DNA from: Campylobacteraceae bacterium
GTDB taxonomy: Bacteria; Campylobacterota; Campylobacteria; Campylobacterales; Sulfurovaceae
Assembly: GCA_027068975.1 (NCBI GenBank)
Contig: JALXFN010000137.1
Coordinates: 1 to 37,576, forward strand
Direction of reading: 5' to 3'
DNA: 37,576 nt
Shown here: positions 16,452-26,132 of the stretch, piece by piece
How positions within the stretch are numbered: position 1 is the stretch's first letter
Layout of the letters: each line of letters begins with the position of its first letter
Position numbers and translations under genes: made by a program
Notes under the pieces: model-generated
The model's database searches: none
The model's input: only the letters and a program-made list of their open reading frames with translations
Told to the model about the DNA's origin: nothing

Positions 16452-17939
16452 ATGACATTTTCAGATTTCAATTTTAAAGAAACCCTTAACCAAGCCATTA
16501 ACAACGCTGGATTTAAAGAACCAAGTCCCGTTCAAGCTAATGCAATTCCCCTTATTTTAGAAGGACATGACTTAATTGGTCAAGCACAAACAGGAACAGG
16601 TAAAACAGCTGCTTTTGGTCTGCCAGTTATTCAACAGATGAGTGGAGATAAAGGTGTTGAAGCACTGGTTATTGTTCCTACTAGAGAACTAGCAATGCAA
16701 GTTTCAGACGAACTTTTCCGTTTTGGTAAAACAGCTGGTCTTAAAACAGCTACCGTTTATGGTGGTACACCGTACAACAAACAGATTGACAGAATCAAAC
16801 AAGCGAACATTATAGTAGCGACTCCTGGGCGTCTGCAAGACCTTTTGATGTCTAAAAAAATCAAACTTAACCCATCGTTTGTAATCTTAGATGAAGCTGA
16901 TGAGATGCTGGACATGGGATTCTTGGACGAAATTAAAAACATCTTTACGTTCTTACCCCAAGAGCGTCAAACACTTATGTTTTCAGCGACCATGCCAAAA
17001 CAGATTAAAATTCTTGCAGAGCAGATTTTAAATAACCCAAAATCAGTTACTATTACGAAAAGTGAACGAACCAACACCGACATTGCACAGATTTTTTATG
17101 TGGTAGCAGACTATGAGAGAGATGATGCTCTTTTACGACTTATTGACTACAAAAACCCTAACAAATGTATTATCTTCTGTAGAATGAAAAAAGAGGTAGA
17201 TAGACTCTCATCGTACATGACGGCACAAGGGTTTAAAGTTGCTGCACTGCATGGGGACATGGAGCAGAAGCAAAGAGAGCATACAATCCGTTCATTTAAA
17301 CAAGGTCTAGTAGAGATTTTCATTGCAACCGATGTTGCGGCTCGTGGACTTGATGTAAACGATGTTTCTCATGTATTTAACTACCACATTCCTTTTGATT
17401 CTGAATCTTATGTTCATAGAATTGGACGAACTGGACGTGCTGGTAACAAAGGTGAGGCGATTACTTTAGTCTCGCCAAATGAGCTTAGAACCATTAAGAG
17501 AATCGAAAAAGATGTTGGAACCGTAATGGTTTCAGAAGTTATTCCAACACGTCAAGAGGTTCAAACCCGTAAAGATGATGATTTATTGTCTAAAATTGCC
17601 AATACTGAAGTCTCTTCATCAGCAAAAGAAATGGTAAAGACACTTCAACATGACCTTGACATTGTAACCATTGCTCATCTTTTAGCAACCATTGTTCAAA
17701 AAGAGATTGATGTAAAAGGTAAAGACATCATTGGTCTTGGAACAGAAGAGGTTAAAGCACTTATTGAACGAGCTAAAAACTTCAAAGGTGGAGACAGAAA
17801 CGGTGGTCGTGGACGTGGAAGAAACCGAAGTCGTGGTGGTGCTCGTCGTAGAAGTCATGGTGGTCGAGGACGTAATAGTGACCATCGTAGTGGAGGGAAT
17901 CGTGGAAGCCGTAATGGTGGAAAGCGTAATAAAAACTAG
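16452..17939 (+). CDS. DEAD-box RNA helicase with RG-rich tail (CsdA/DeaD type)
   Basis: 495 residues. All motifs are present in order: Q motif (SPVQANAIPLIL), AQTGTGKT, PTRELA, TPGR, DEAD, SAT, ATDVAARGLD and HRIGRTGRAG. The last 40 residues are an Arg/Gly-rich RNA-binding tail. It unwinds structured RNA in ribosome assembly and mRNA decay, often at low temperature. A leader of about 200 bases precedes it; GAAG lies near the ATG. The low-complexity tail creates spurious long frames on both strands. Confidence 0.93.
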   Translation: MTFSDFNFKETLNQAINNAGFKEPSPVQANAIPLILEGHDLIGQAQTGTGKTAAFGLPVIQQMSGDKGVEALVIVPTRELAMQVSDELFRFGKTAGLKTATVYGGTPYNKQIDRIKQANIIVATPGRLQDLLMSKKIKLNPSFVILDEADEMLDMGFLDEIKNIFTFLPQERQTLMFSATMPKQIKILAEQILNNPKSVTITKSERTNTDIAQIFYVVADYERDDALLRLIDYKNPNKCIIFCRMKKEVDRLSSYMTAQGFKVAALHGDMEQKQREHTIRSFKQGLVEIFIATDVAARGLDVNDVSHVFNYHIPFDSESYVHRIGRTGRAGNKGEAITLVSPNELRTIKRIEKDVGTVMVSEVIPTRQEVQTRKDDDLLSKIANTEVSSSAKEMVKTLQHDLDIVTIAHLLATIVQKEIDVKGKDIIGLGTEEVKALIERAKNFKGGDRNGGRGRGRNRSRGGARRRSHGGRGRNSDHRSGGNRGSRNGGKRNKN

Positions 17940-17970
17940 TTACATAATTAATACTCCTTTTAGTTATACA

Positions 17971-17999
17971 CAATTATTACATAAATAATTGGGTATAAT
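17971..17999 (+). promoter_or_regulatory. Promoter with overlapping inverted repeat
   Basis: CAATTATT (17971-17978) and AATAATTG (17984-17991) pair over five bases. A perfect TATAAT (17994-17999) follows directly, 27 bases before the thioredoxin-like gene. The repeat lies where a repressor would block the polymerase; it could also end the helicase transcript. Confidence 0.45.
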
Positions 18000-18026
18000 A
18001 AATTAAAAAAATTCTAAGGAAAAAGA

Positions 18027-18551
18027 ATGAAAAAGATAATTTTTACTTTGGCTTTAACTCTCATAACCACCCTATCTACACTTCATGCCGAAGAGACAAC
18101 ACCTACATTTACACTTACAACTATTAATAATAAAACCATTAATATTACAGAAACAAAAAAAGGTTTAGACCTTAAAGAATTTAAAGGAAAAGCTGTACTC
18201 ATAGCTCTATTTGGGCATAGATGTCCTCCATGTCTTAAAGAGATTCCAGCACTCATAAAATTGACAAACAACCATAAAGATGATTTAGCTATAGTTGCTA
18301 TTGAAGCACAAAACTATCCAAGTGATGCAGTAAAAGTCTTTGCCAATAAGCATAAGATTAATTATAATGTTGTTCCAGGAATTAATCATAATGACTTTAT
18401 CTCTTACTTAGCAAAAAGAGCAGGATACTCTACTAGTATACCTCTTCCTCTTCTAATTTCTATAGATAAGTATGGAGAAGTACAGGATGTACAAGCAGGA
18501 GAACTTAGAGAAGATGAGTTTGAATTTTTAGTTAAAGATTTAAATGAATAA
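18027..18551 (+). CDS. Periplasmic TlpA-type thioredoxin-fold protein
   Basis: 174 residues. A signal peptide ends near LHA (residue 21). The redox motif C66-P-P-C69 lies in FGHRCPPCLKE, with a cis-proline region (SIPLPLL) near 138. TlpA/ResA-like proteins reduce disulfides in exported proteins, often for cytochrome c maturation. AAGGAAA precedes the ATG. It lies 37 bases before a second thioredoxin-fold gene, so both probably share one transcript. Confidence 0.8.
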   Translation: MKKIIFTLALTLITTLSTLHAEETTPTFTLTTINNKTINITETKKGLDLKEFKGKAVLIALFGHRCPPCLKEIPALIKLTNNHKDDLAIVAIEAQNYPSDAVKVFANKHKINYNVVPGINHNDFISYLAKRAGYSTSIPLPLLISIDKYGEVQDVQAGELREDEFEFLVKDLNE

Positions 18552-18588
18552 GTAAGTTCAATAAATAAGTTTAATAAAAAGGGAAATA

Positions 18589-19323
18589 ATGATAAGCAGA
18601 TCAAGTATAAAAAATAGAATTGTTAAAATATCTATTTTGTTAACAATAATGTTTACGCACACAGGGTGTTTTTTTGGTTATTTTGAGAACCCATTCGTTT
18701 CAGCAGAAAAGCCTAATAAAATGACATACACACAACCCAATCGTCAGATAGTGAATGTGAATTTTAACGCTCCTCCACCCACTGTAGAGTGTGCAGACAA
18801 CAGTTCCTCTGCTTGTAATAAAGCTCCTATAGCAGCTACTGAACTAAAACCTAAATTACATACATCTACAGGAGATGGAGAAATTCATAAATTAAGAAGT
18901 ATTCAAGGAGAACCTATTACGATTATAGAGCGTTCAAATGGTTTTATCTTTCCAAACCATCAAAATAAAATCATTATTTTAGAGATGTTTGGTAAAAAAT
19001 GTGCACACTGTATTAAAGAGATGCCTATACTAAACAGTTTACGAAGTAAATATGGAGGGAAAGTAGAAATTTTTGCTGTTCAGGTCGAAGATAAAATGAG
19101 TGCATCAGAAGCAAAAAGATTAATACGAAGACATAAAATTCGATATCCACTGATTTCTGGCGAGTCAGCAACGAATTTACAATACAATATACAAAATACT
19201 TATGGATGGACTGGAATTTTACCGTTTACCATGGTTATTAAAAATGGTGTAACAGAATTTACCTATCCAGGAGAAGTATCATATAACAGATTAAACAACG
19301 ATATAAAATCAATTCTAAGATAA
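18589..19323 (+). CDS. Envelope thioredoxin-fold protein, probable lipoprotein
   Basis: 244 residues. An N-terminal hydrophobic stretch (about 13-25) ends in HTGC27, an imperfect lipobox. A linker of about 90 residues with two further cysteines follows. The thioredoxin fold has C138-A-H-C141 in FGKKCAHCIKE, and a cis-proline candidate in ILPF near the end. The His inside the CxxC resembles DsbA/DsbC-like active sites and suggests a more oxidising couple than the neighbour's CPPC. GGGAA precedes the ATG. A 17-bp hairpin covers its stop codon. Confidence 0.75.
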   Translation: MISRSSIKNRIVKISILLTIMFTHTGCFFGYFENPFVSAEKPNKMTYTQPNRQIVNVNFNAPPPTVECADNSSSACNKAPIAATELKPKLHTSTGDGEIHKLRSIQGEPITIIERSNGFIFPNHQNKIIILEMFGKKCAHCIKEMPILNSLRSKYGGKVEIFAVQVEDKMSASEAKRLIRRHKIRYPLISGESATNLQYNIQNTYGWTGILPFTMVIKNGVTEFTYPGEVSYNRLNNDIKSILR

Positions 19324-19358
19324 ACTGTTAGAAGAGGTTTTCCTCTTCTAACAGTTTA
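19321..19358. terminator. Perfect 17-bp hairpin over the stop codon
   Basis: Bases 19321-19337 pair without mismatch with 19342-19358 over a TTTT loop; the left arm includes the TAA stop. No T-run follows, so it may protect the mRNA 3' end or act with Rho rather than as a classic intrinsic terminator. Confidence 0.6.
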
Positions 19359-19502
19359 TACAAAAACTCTACAAAAGTGCTTCTCATTATAATAATAACA
19401 AAAATATATTCTTCATATAAATCTACTTTTAGTCTTTCATTTGATATAATCTTATAAATTCAGATTTTACAAAATTTTCATTATATACAAAGGAATACTG
19501 AC

Positions 19503-19958
19503 ATGCTACCAGATTTTTTAACAAAAACAAATAGAACAAAAAAAGGTAAAAAAGAGAGCCATCTACGTTGGTGGGTTACACTTTTACTGTCACTAGCACT
19601 AGCCATAGGAACATGGAACCCTTTAGGACACCATTTTATTCACTATGTCTCACAACAAGACATCTTATCAGGCTTTACGCCTTTTGCTATTTTAATTATG
19701 CTAGGACTTTGGATTTTAGCCTTTAAATCGATTTTACAATCCATAGGATTTTCTGGAGCTATTGCAACTATTTTAATTATTTTTGCATTTATTTGGGGGC
19801 TACAACAATATGGTGTACTTGACTTCTCCAATGCTACACAAATGGGATGGACAGGAACAATTTCTATGGGAATAATTATTTGGATTGGTATTAATGCTTC
19901 AATCATCTGGAAAACATTAACAGGTGTCTATGCAACCGATACTGTAGAATCAGATTAA
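19503..19958 (+). CDS. Small membrane protein, probably DUF6524 family
   Basis: 151 residues with four likely membrane helices (about 26-42, 58-76, 82-98, 116-136). GTWNPLGHHFIHY after the first helix resembles the NPTG-Y signature I associate with DUF6524 proteins of Gram-negative bacteria; their role is unknown. An AAAGGAA site precedes the ATG. It lies 9 bases before the next gene, so they are likely co-transcribed. Confidence 0.55.
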   Translation: MLPDFLTKTNRTKKGKKESHLRWWVTLLLSLALAIGTWNPLGHHFIHYVSQQDILSGFTPFAILIMLGLWILAFKSILQSIGFSGAIATILIIFAFIWGLQQYGVLDFSNATQMGWTGTISMGIIIWIGINASIIWKTLTGVYATDTVESD

Positions 19959-19967
19959 TAACAATCA

Positions 19968-21251
19968 ATGAAAAGACGATATAAAGCTCTTCTTGCCATT
20001 ATAATTCCTGTAATTATAATGGCTCTACTCTCAAACTTTCATGAACCTTCATATAACTATATTATGGGATACATGATTGCTGTTGTACTTGTTTTTAAAT
20101 CTTCACTACTCTCCCTATGGTTCCTATCAAAACTAAAATTTCTTCATTTTTTAAAAACTTTAACTTTTTTTCAAGCCCTTCTTTTAGGAGTAAAACGTTG
20201 GTTTATAGATAACATGGTCTCTAAGTGGTTAGACAAACACATTATAAGACATTTTAAAAAACCTTTTAGAGAACTTTTTCAATACTACAATGCCATTAAC
20301 TTTAAAACCAAAATTAAAAATTTTGTTATTATTGTTTTACCTTTGGGGATAGGTATATGGATTATGTATCTTACCGATGTCTTAACCCATATTGCAGTGT
20401 TTATGGAGTTAAAAGTACTTATTATTGGCTTTTTTAAGGCCCTTTGGGTTATTTTTGCTAAAATATTTTTATGGATGACCAGCTCATGGTTTGCTCCTAT
20501 TTTAGAAGTGTTTGCATTAAGTTACCTCTTAACATTACTCGAAAGGCTTTTAGGAAAAAACAACCCTATTAGTCAATTTTTCAACTATGTTGGAGATAAA
20601 CTCAATGATTTATTGGAATATATAGGTCTGCTTAATGACAAACATATAGAACCACTACTTAATAAAAATCTCTCCGAGCGTAGTGCAAATTATGGAAGTA
20701 AAATTTCATCAATGATAAAAAATAAAAAGATAAGAGATGAACGCCTATACTTTGACAACTTTCAAAACCTTATTTTAAAAGGTCATATCAATGCCTATTA
20801 TACATTTGATGGCATGGATAAGATTTCAGATAAAAAAGAGTTGTATAGAATTATTAATGAAAAAACTGCTGACAATATTGATATTATTGCTTATGTTTCA
20901 CGAAATGGTAAAGGTGAACTTTTAGAAGAACCTTGCAAGGATGACTACTATCATGATATTTTTCTACTCAAAGGAATTGCAAGTAACCGTAGCCATGGTA
21001 TAAGAGAACATCTTCATGATGATATAGACTATACCGACTTTTGGGTACTCAATACCAGTAGACATCCTGTATGGTTAAAGAGTGATACAGGCAATATAGA
21101 AAACATTAAACTCAATGGAAATGAGATGAAATTTATAAAAACAAAAACACATCCCAGTTTTAAAAAAGGAGATATCTATTTTCAGTATAATGGAGTCTCT
21201 ATTACTCCTACAGAGATTTCGGAAGAAAAAAGTTTAGACCAAACGGATTAA
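19968..21251 (+). CDS. Membrane protein with soluble C-terminal domain, not recognised
   Basis: 427 residues. Four or five membrane helices fall in about 7-195, and the second half is soluble with a C-terminal part rich in charged residues, His and aromatic residues (Y-Y-H-D and R-E-H-L-H-D-D motifs). No Walker, SAM or protease motif is visible. It follows the DUF6524-like gene by 9 bases. The last 18 bases overlap the converging dprA gene. Not assigned to a family; a membrane-anchored binding or enzymatic domain is possible. Confidence 0.6.
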   Translation: MKRRYKALLAIIIPVIIMALLSNFHEPSYNYIMGYMIAVVLVFKSSLLSLWFLSKLKFLHFLKTLTFFQALLLGVKRWFIDNMVSKWLDKHIIRHFKKPFRELFQYYNAINFKTKIKNFVIIVLPLGIGIWIMYLTDVLTHIAVFMELKVLIIGFFKALWVIFAKIFLWMTSSWFAPILEVFALSYLLTLLERLLGKNNPISQFFNYVGDKLNDLLEYIGLLNDKHIEPLLNKNLSERSANYGSKISSMIKNKKIRDERLYFDNFQNLILKGHINAYYTFDGMDKISDKKELYRIINEKTADNIDIIAYVSRNGKGELLEEPCKDDYYHDIFLLKGIASNRSHGIREHLHDDIDYTDFWVLNTSRHPVWLKSDTGNIENIKLNGNEMKFIKTKTHPSFKKGDIYFQYNGVSITPTEISEEKSLDQTD

Positions 21252-22013
21252 TCCATTTTCTATAAAAATTAACCCCTCTAACTCTGCCTCATAAACATGC
21301 TCCCCAAACTTCTCTATAGCTGCATCGAGGGTGGGCGAGTTTTGACAAAAATAAAAAAAATCATCTTTTTCTATAGATTCATTTTGAGGGACAACACCAT
21401 ATTTGTCAGCAAATTTTTCTATATCATAAATCGGTTCTGCTAATCCATCATCTAATAGCTTATTTGTTCCCCTACTCTTATCTAGCTGTTGGGGTAGAAC
21501 AAAAATCTTTTTTCCCATTTTTAAAGCAAACTCTACCGAACGCATAGAGCCACTTTTTTCATCTGCTTCGGTAACAATCAACAAATCACCCAAAGCAACT
21601 ACCAACTCATTACGCACTACAAAACTCCAAGGAGTTGCTTTAAAAGTTGAAGGAAACTGACTTAGCATCAAGCCCTCTTTCTCTATAGCCTCTATTAAAG
21701 AACGATTCACAGCAGGATAACGAATATCTAAAGAGTTTGCTACCACAGCAATAGTATTGTCAAATCCTGCACCATTATGAACAATAGCATCTACACCCAT
21801 AGCAGCACCTGAAACTAAACAAACCCCTCGCTTAGAGAGTGCTTGTGACAAAGTATACGTAAAATGTTTAGTATAAGGGGAAGGACGCCTTGTTCCTACG
21901 ATAGAAACTTTTGGACGTTGAAGTAACGCACTCTTTCCTATTCCATACAACGCTTTAGGATATCTCTTCATACTCTCTAAAGCAGGAATATGGTCAGAAA
22001 TAGGAAAAATCAT
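21234..22013 (-). CDS. dprA: DNA processing protein DprA
   Basis: 259 residues, a compact Rossmann-fold-only DprA as in other Campylobacterota. VSIVGTRRPSPY and SGAAMGVDAIVH match the nucleotide-fold core; the IRYPAVNRSLIE and LSQFP segments are family-typical. It binds incoming single-stranded DNA and loads RecA in natural transformation. The C-terminal winged-helix part is short. Its start shares one base with the phosphatase stop at 22013. Confidence 0.9.
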   Translation of the reverse strand: MIFPISDHIPALESMKRYPKALYGIGKSALLQRPKVSIVGTRRPSPYTKHFTYTLSQALSKRGVCLVSGAAMGVDAIVHNGAGFDNTIAVVANSLDIRYPAVNRSLIEAIEKEGLMLSQFPSTFKATPWSFVVRNELVVALGDLLIVTEADEKSGSMRSVEFALKMGKKIFVLPQQLDKSRGTNKLLDDGLAEPIYDIEKFADKYGVVPQNESIEKDDFFYFCQNSPTLDAAIEKFGEHVYEAELEGLIFIENGLIRLV

Positions 22014-22768
22014 TAAGAGATCTTTTTATCAAAAACAGACAACTCTCCAGAAGAGTAAACCTCTCCACTCTCTACACAATAAGCTGAGAGAAGACCATAA
22101 CCTTTTTTCTCTTTCATGTAGCATCCTGTGTCTACATTAACATAATGATTTTCCTCTTTAACTGTATATTTTTGAGGTGTATGCCCAAAAATATTAAAAA
22201 TATTTTCTCTATCTAAAGGAATAGCTCGACTCCATAAAACTGTAGATACAAACTCTTTTTCCTCTTCTCCTTTATCACGCATATGCCATACAGGTGAAAT
22301 AGCAGAGTGAGAGACGACAATCGTTCTACCTGATGAATGTTTTACTTCATCCAGTTCTAAATAAAGAGGCAATTTTTTCATCCACTCTATATCATCTTTA
22401 AATTGAAATATAAACTCTTTAATAAAGGGATGAGGAACAATCTTAGACTCTTTATAAGAGACAAGACCGTAAGAGAGAAGCGTCTCTATTCCCCCGTGTT
22501 TTAACCACATATTATTCTCTTCAATCTCTTCCCCATTCTCAATAGAACGAACAAAAGCACTTCCATGCTCAATCATCATCTCTTCGTGGTTTCCTCGTAC
22601 ACATAGCAAATTATTCTCCCTAACAAATTTAACTACATGTGCACTTTGACTCCCTCTATCAATTAAATCACCTACAAAAATTAATTGAGCCTTACTAGGT
22701 ACCTTAGAAACTAAATTTAAAAGTGCTTTATATTCACCATGAACGTCTCCGATTATATAATGTCTCAT
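22013..22768 (-). CDS. PPP-family metallophosphatase
   Basis: 251 residues. GDVHG, GDLIDRG and GNHEEM give the dinuclear metal site of the PPP family, with later histidines in VVSHSAISP and IFGHTPQK. It could be a protein Ser/Thr phosphatase (PrpA/PrpB type), or act on diadenosine tetraphosphate (ApaH/PrpE type). It is cytoplasmic and couples to dprA by a 1-base overlap. Confidence 0.82.
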   Translation of the reverse strand: MRHYIIGDVHGEYKALLNLVSKVPSKAQLIFVGDLIDRGSQSAHVVKFVRENNLLCVRGNHEEMMIEHGSAFVRSIENGEEIEENNMWLKHGGIETLLSYGLVSYKESKIVPHPFIKEFIFQFKDDIEWMKKLPLYLELDEVKHSSGRTIVVSHSAISPVWHMRDKGEEEKEFVSTVLWSRAIPLDRENIFNIFGHTPQKYTVKEENHYVNVDTGCYMKEKKGYGLLSAYCVESGEVYSSGELSVFDKKIS

Positions 22769-22905
22769 TTTAAATCTTTCATATTAAACTTTATTTTTTA
22801 TTATTGTAACATAAAAAAATAAAAATAATTATAAAAGATATAAATTAAAATATTATTTAACATAAATAAATATTTAATAATTTTAAAAATTTATTAAAGT
22901 GTACT

Positions 22906-24276
22906 CTATAAAAATAACCTCCAATATGTCAAAGCTACCGTAAAAGTAATAATAATCCCAGCGATATTTAAAAATATTCCTCTTTGCATCATCTGTGTAG
23001 TCTTAACGTGTCCTGTTGACATGGCTATAGCATTTGGTGCAGTGGCGATAGGCAACATAAAGGCATAACTAGCAGAGATAGCAACAATAAGCATAAATAA
23101 CATTGGGTCTAGCCCACTCTGAATAGCAAAAGGGTAAATAATAGGAATCATAATAGAGGTTAATGCCGTGTTACTTGTCAACTCCGTAGCAAATACCACA
23201 CCAGAACCGATGATAAACATAAGAACAATCGGAGGTAAATAATTGAAACTCACCAACATATTGGCAACTTCAGTTGCCAAATCTGTCTTCTGAAATGCCA
23301 TGGCAATAGAGAACCCTGCCCCAAATAAAAATATAATTGCAAAAGGAATTTTTGCAAAATCTTCTTTCCATTCAAGCAGATCAACTTTTGGTAAAAATAG
23401 AAAAAGACCAAAAGCTAAGAGTGTCAACTTCTCATTAAAATGAAAATCAAACAAAAACTTCAATATTGGATTCGCAGCCAAAATAAGTGCTAAAGACGAG
23501 AGAATCCAAACCAACTTTGTTTGATTAAGGCTTAAAGGTCTCTTGCTCATATCTACTTCAACAAGTTCAAAATTCTCTTTTTTTAAGCCATATAGTAAAA
23601 TCTCAGCTGCTGCCACCATCATAACAATTGCCAAAGGTAACATCATAGCTGTCCATGTAGCAAAAGGAATCATCTCTAATCCATTACTCTCTATAAAATC
23701 CATTAATATAAGGTTAGGAGGTGTTCCAACAGGAGTTATAATCCCACCAATTAAAGAGGCATATGCCACTCCTAAAAGAAGACGAAACTTATAGTCTGAA
23801 TTTTCTGTTAAAAATGCTGCAATAGGTATAATAAGAAGTGCTGTAGTGGTATCAGACAAAATGGAACTAAGCAACCCTGCTGTTAGCATTAAAGAGTAAA
23901 GTACTCCTCTAGGTGTATTTGGAAAAATGGAAAGCAGTTTGGTAGCTAAACGTTTGTGTAATTGTGACTTCTCTGTAGCAATAGCAAGTAAAAAACCACC
24001 CACAAAAAGAAAGATAGTCGTTTTAGAGTAGTTAGTTACCACATCTTTAGACTCTACTACACCAAGTATAGGAAACAGTATAATTGGTAAAAGTGATACT
24101 ACACCCATATGTAACCCATTATTCGTCCAAAGTGTCACTAAGAAAGCTATAACTCCAACCAATCGAGCTTGAAGCTCAGAAAAGACTATGTCACTTAAAA
24201 GGTAAAATACCAAACCAATCACAATAGCATAAATAATAAGCCTATAGCTCTCTAAAAAAGATTTGAATCTACTCAT
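22906..24276 (-). CDS. DASS/SLC13-family anion:sodium symporter
   Basis: 456 residues with about 11-12 membrane helices. SDTTTALLIIP with GTPPNLI (N-terminal half) and TSNTALTS with IATAPNAIA (C-terminal half) form the paired substrate-binding hairpins of the family. Members import dicarboxylates (succinate, malate), citrate or sulfate with sodium. The SNT form in the second repeat favours dicarboxylates. It is a single transcription unit. Confidence 0.85.
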   Translation of the reverse strand: MSRFKSFLESYRLIIYAIVIGLVFYLLSDIVFSELQARLVGVIAFLVTLWTNNGLHMGVVSLLPIILFPILGVVESKDVVTNYSKTTIFLFVGGFLLAIATEKSQLHKRLATKLLSIFPNTPRGVLYSLMLTAGLLSSILSDTTTALLIIPIAAFLTENSDYKFRLLLGVAYASLIGGIITPVGTPPNLILMDFIESNGLEMIPFATWTAMMLPLAIVMMVAAAEILLYGLKKENFELVEVDMSKRPLSLNQTKLVWILSSLALILAANPILKFLFDFHFNEKLTLLAFGLFLFLPKVDLLEWKEDFAKIPFAIIFLFGAGFSIAMAFQKTDLATEVANMLVSFNYLPPIVLMFIIGSGVVFATELTSNTALTSIMIPIIYPFAIQSGLDPMLFMLIVAISASYAFMLPIATAPNAIAMSTGHVKTTQMMQRGIFLNIAGIIITFTVALTYWRLFL

Positions 24277-24446
24277 ATAACTTCTCCTAATTTTTAGAAA
24301 TTATATCTCATTTTACTTTAGCCGTTTTTTTTCTCTTACAAAATTTTAACATTATTAAACAAATGAATATAGTGTATATTTAAATAAAACTTAAGTTTAA
24401 ATACTATACATTATGATCAATAAAAAATCAATACAAGGAACATACT

Positions 24447-24809
24447 ATGAAATATAATTTAAAAAAAAATATATCCTTATCTATAATATCATCTATTCTA
24501 CTACTTAATGGCTGTTCATCAACTCATGAAATCATTAGTAGCTCAGGTGTCCACGCTTACAATGAAAACTTTGGTCTTATTCAAAACCCCGAAGTAGATG
24601 CTCGTATACACGAAGAGATACTATCTCAAAATCATCCAGCTGAAGTTGAAAACTATGCGAGTAATAACCCAAACTGGACAACGGAGCTTGTTTTAGACCC
24701 AGATGCATTTACTGAGGAAAATTATGTTCAACCTCCAACTGTCATTACCTATAAATATAAATTTGACCCTAAGTTTTACAATGAAGCTGTATGGAAAAGT
24801 GCAGAATAA
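24447..24809 (+). CDS. Small lipoprotein, not recognised
   Basis: 120 residues. Signal sequence with lipobox LNGC (Cys23). The mature part is acidic with many Asn/Tyr and no known motif. ACAAGGA precedes the ATG. The leader holds a 12-base palindrome (AAACTTAAGTTT, 24387-24398) near the promoter. It may form a unit with the following peptidase gene. Confidence 0.6.
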   Translation: MKYNLKKNISLSIISSILLLNGCSSTHEIISSSGVHAYNENFGLIQNPEVDARIHEEILSQNHPAEVENYASNNPNWTTELVLDPDAFTEENYVQPPTVITYKYKFDPKFYNEAVWKSAE

Positions 24810-24909
24810 TTTAGTCTATTTTTAACTGTTAAAATATATTTTAATCTTAATATTAAAATAATCTATTATCTGTATAATTCTCAGCATTTTATTTTAAAGG
24901 ATTTTTATC

Positions 24910-25473
24910 TTGTTGAAAAAACAATTTTTAATATTTTCGCTACTCTCTGCTACAGTTAGCGTACTAGAAAGCCAAGTACTTAAAGAGCATAATGATAAGC
25001 CCTTTACAATATCTGGTTTTAGTTTAGGATACGATTTCAATATTAATAAAATGAATAAAGAGAACTATACAGTAGTATCTAACCTAGTCATAGGAAAGAC
25101 TCCAAGACTCCAAATAGAAAAAATAGCAAAATCTAAACTTGGACTAACATACAAATGGGGTGGAAATGGTCCTTATGCTTATGACTGTTCAGGTTTTACC
25201 AAAGAGGTGTTTGAGCTAAATGGTATCACTATTCCAAGAGTCTCTAAAGAACAAGCAGAAGTAGGAGAAAAAATAAGCAAAAAAAATCTACAAAAAGGCG
25301 ACCTTGTCTTTTTTGATGATAAGGAGAGCTCAGCTGTAAGTCATGTAGGAATTTACTTAGGTAAAGGAAAATTTATACATGCCAGTAAATTTCATAAAAA
25401 AATTGTAATATCTCCACTAAGAGAGTATAGACGATTCTTTAAATGGGGAAGAAGACTAACCAGCAGCTCTTAA
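24910..25473 (+). CDS. NlpC/P60 peptidoglycan endopeptidase
   Basis: 187 residues. The triad is C93 (YDCSGF), H145 (SHVGIY) and H157 (FIHAS). Domain start at about 66. These enzymes cut D-gamma-glutamyl-meso-diaminopimelate bonds in the stem peptide. The TTG start at 24910 has AAAGG nine bases upstream; an N-terminal hydrophobic stretch suggests export. It converges on the gene at 25478 with only 4 bases between. Confidence 0.88.
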   Translation: MLKKQFLIFSLLSATVSVLESQVLKEHNDKPFTISGFSLGYDFNINKMNKENYTVVSNLVIGKTPRLQIEKIAKSKLGLTYKWGGNGPYAYDCSGFTKEVFELNGITIPRVSKEQAEVGEKISKKNLQKGDLVFFDDKESSAVSHVGIYLGKGKFIHASKFHKKIVISPLREYRRFFKWGRRLTSSS

Positions 25474-25477
25474 GATT

Positions 25478-26059
25478 TTAATAATCTATGGAGCTTATCA
25501 CTCCATTAATATCATTATTAAGAACTGTCCATTGAGTTTTAGATCTATTTAGTTCAACCACATCTGCTAACTCTAACTTATTTATACCTGTTAAAGTTAA
25601 GATGGTTGACCTAAAAATTTCGTTTGAAAATCCATAAAAAAGATGAAACTCTTTTGTATCATTATCGCTTACAAACAAATTAATAGGCTCTCCGTTTTCT
25701 GTAATTATTTGCATTGCTAGTAACTCATGAATAGAAAAGATATTGTTAATCTTTTTAGCTTTAAACAGTTTTGTTATTATCTCTTCAATATTATGATTAA
25801 ATTCATATAAACCATCTATAGATGCTACTTCATAAAAGGTTTTATTACCCTCTATCGTTAACTCCTTTTGTACTATATTAACATTAGAAAAATGTTCAGT
25901 GGTAGATTTTGCATCTCTATATTTTAAATTTACTTTTTTCCCTTTTACCTCAAGTACTACAGCATCATCATTAATGCTTAATAAACTCTGTTGATAGTAA
26001 CGGTTGAGTAAAAAAATAGCTAAGGCAAAAACAGTGAGTATTATTATATTTTTCATCAT
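25478..26059 (-). CDS. Membrane-anchored protein, not recognised
   Basis: 193 residues with an N-terminal membrane anchor (about 4-20) and an otherwise soluble beta-rich domain. No enzymatic motif is visible. It is divergent from the lipoprotein at 26133. Confidence 0.55.
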   Translation of the reverse strand: MMKNIIILTVFALAIFLLNRYYQQSLLSINDDAVVLEVKGKKVNLKYRDAKSTTEHFSNVNIVQKELTIEGNKTFYEVASIDGLYEFNHNIEEIITKLFKAKKINNIFSIHELLAMQIITENGEPINLFVSDNDTKEFHLFYGFSNEIFRSTILTLTGINKLELADVVELNRSKTQWTVLNNDINGVISSIDY

Positions 26060-26132
26060 GCCTTTAGTATATCATATTTTAAATAAATGGGGAAGAGTAT
26101 GCTATAATATAAAAACATAAAAAGGAGAAATT

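Noticed and set aside
17682-17988. Three long frames over the helicase C-terminus (Ser/Thr-rich, Val/Glu-rich, His/Tyr-rich)
   Set aside because: Low-complexity shadows of the Arg/Gly repeats read in other frames.
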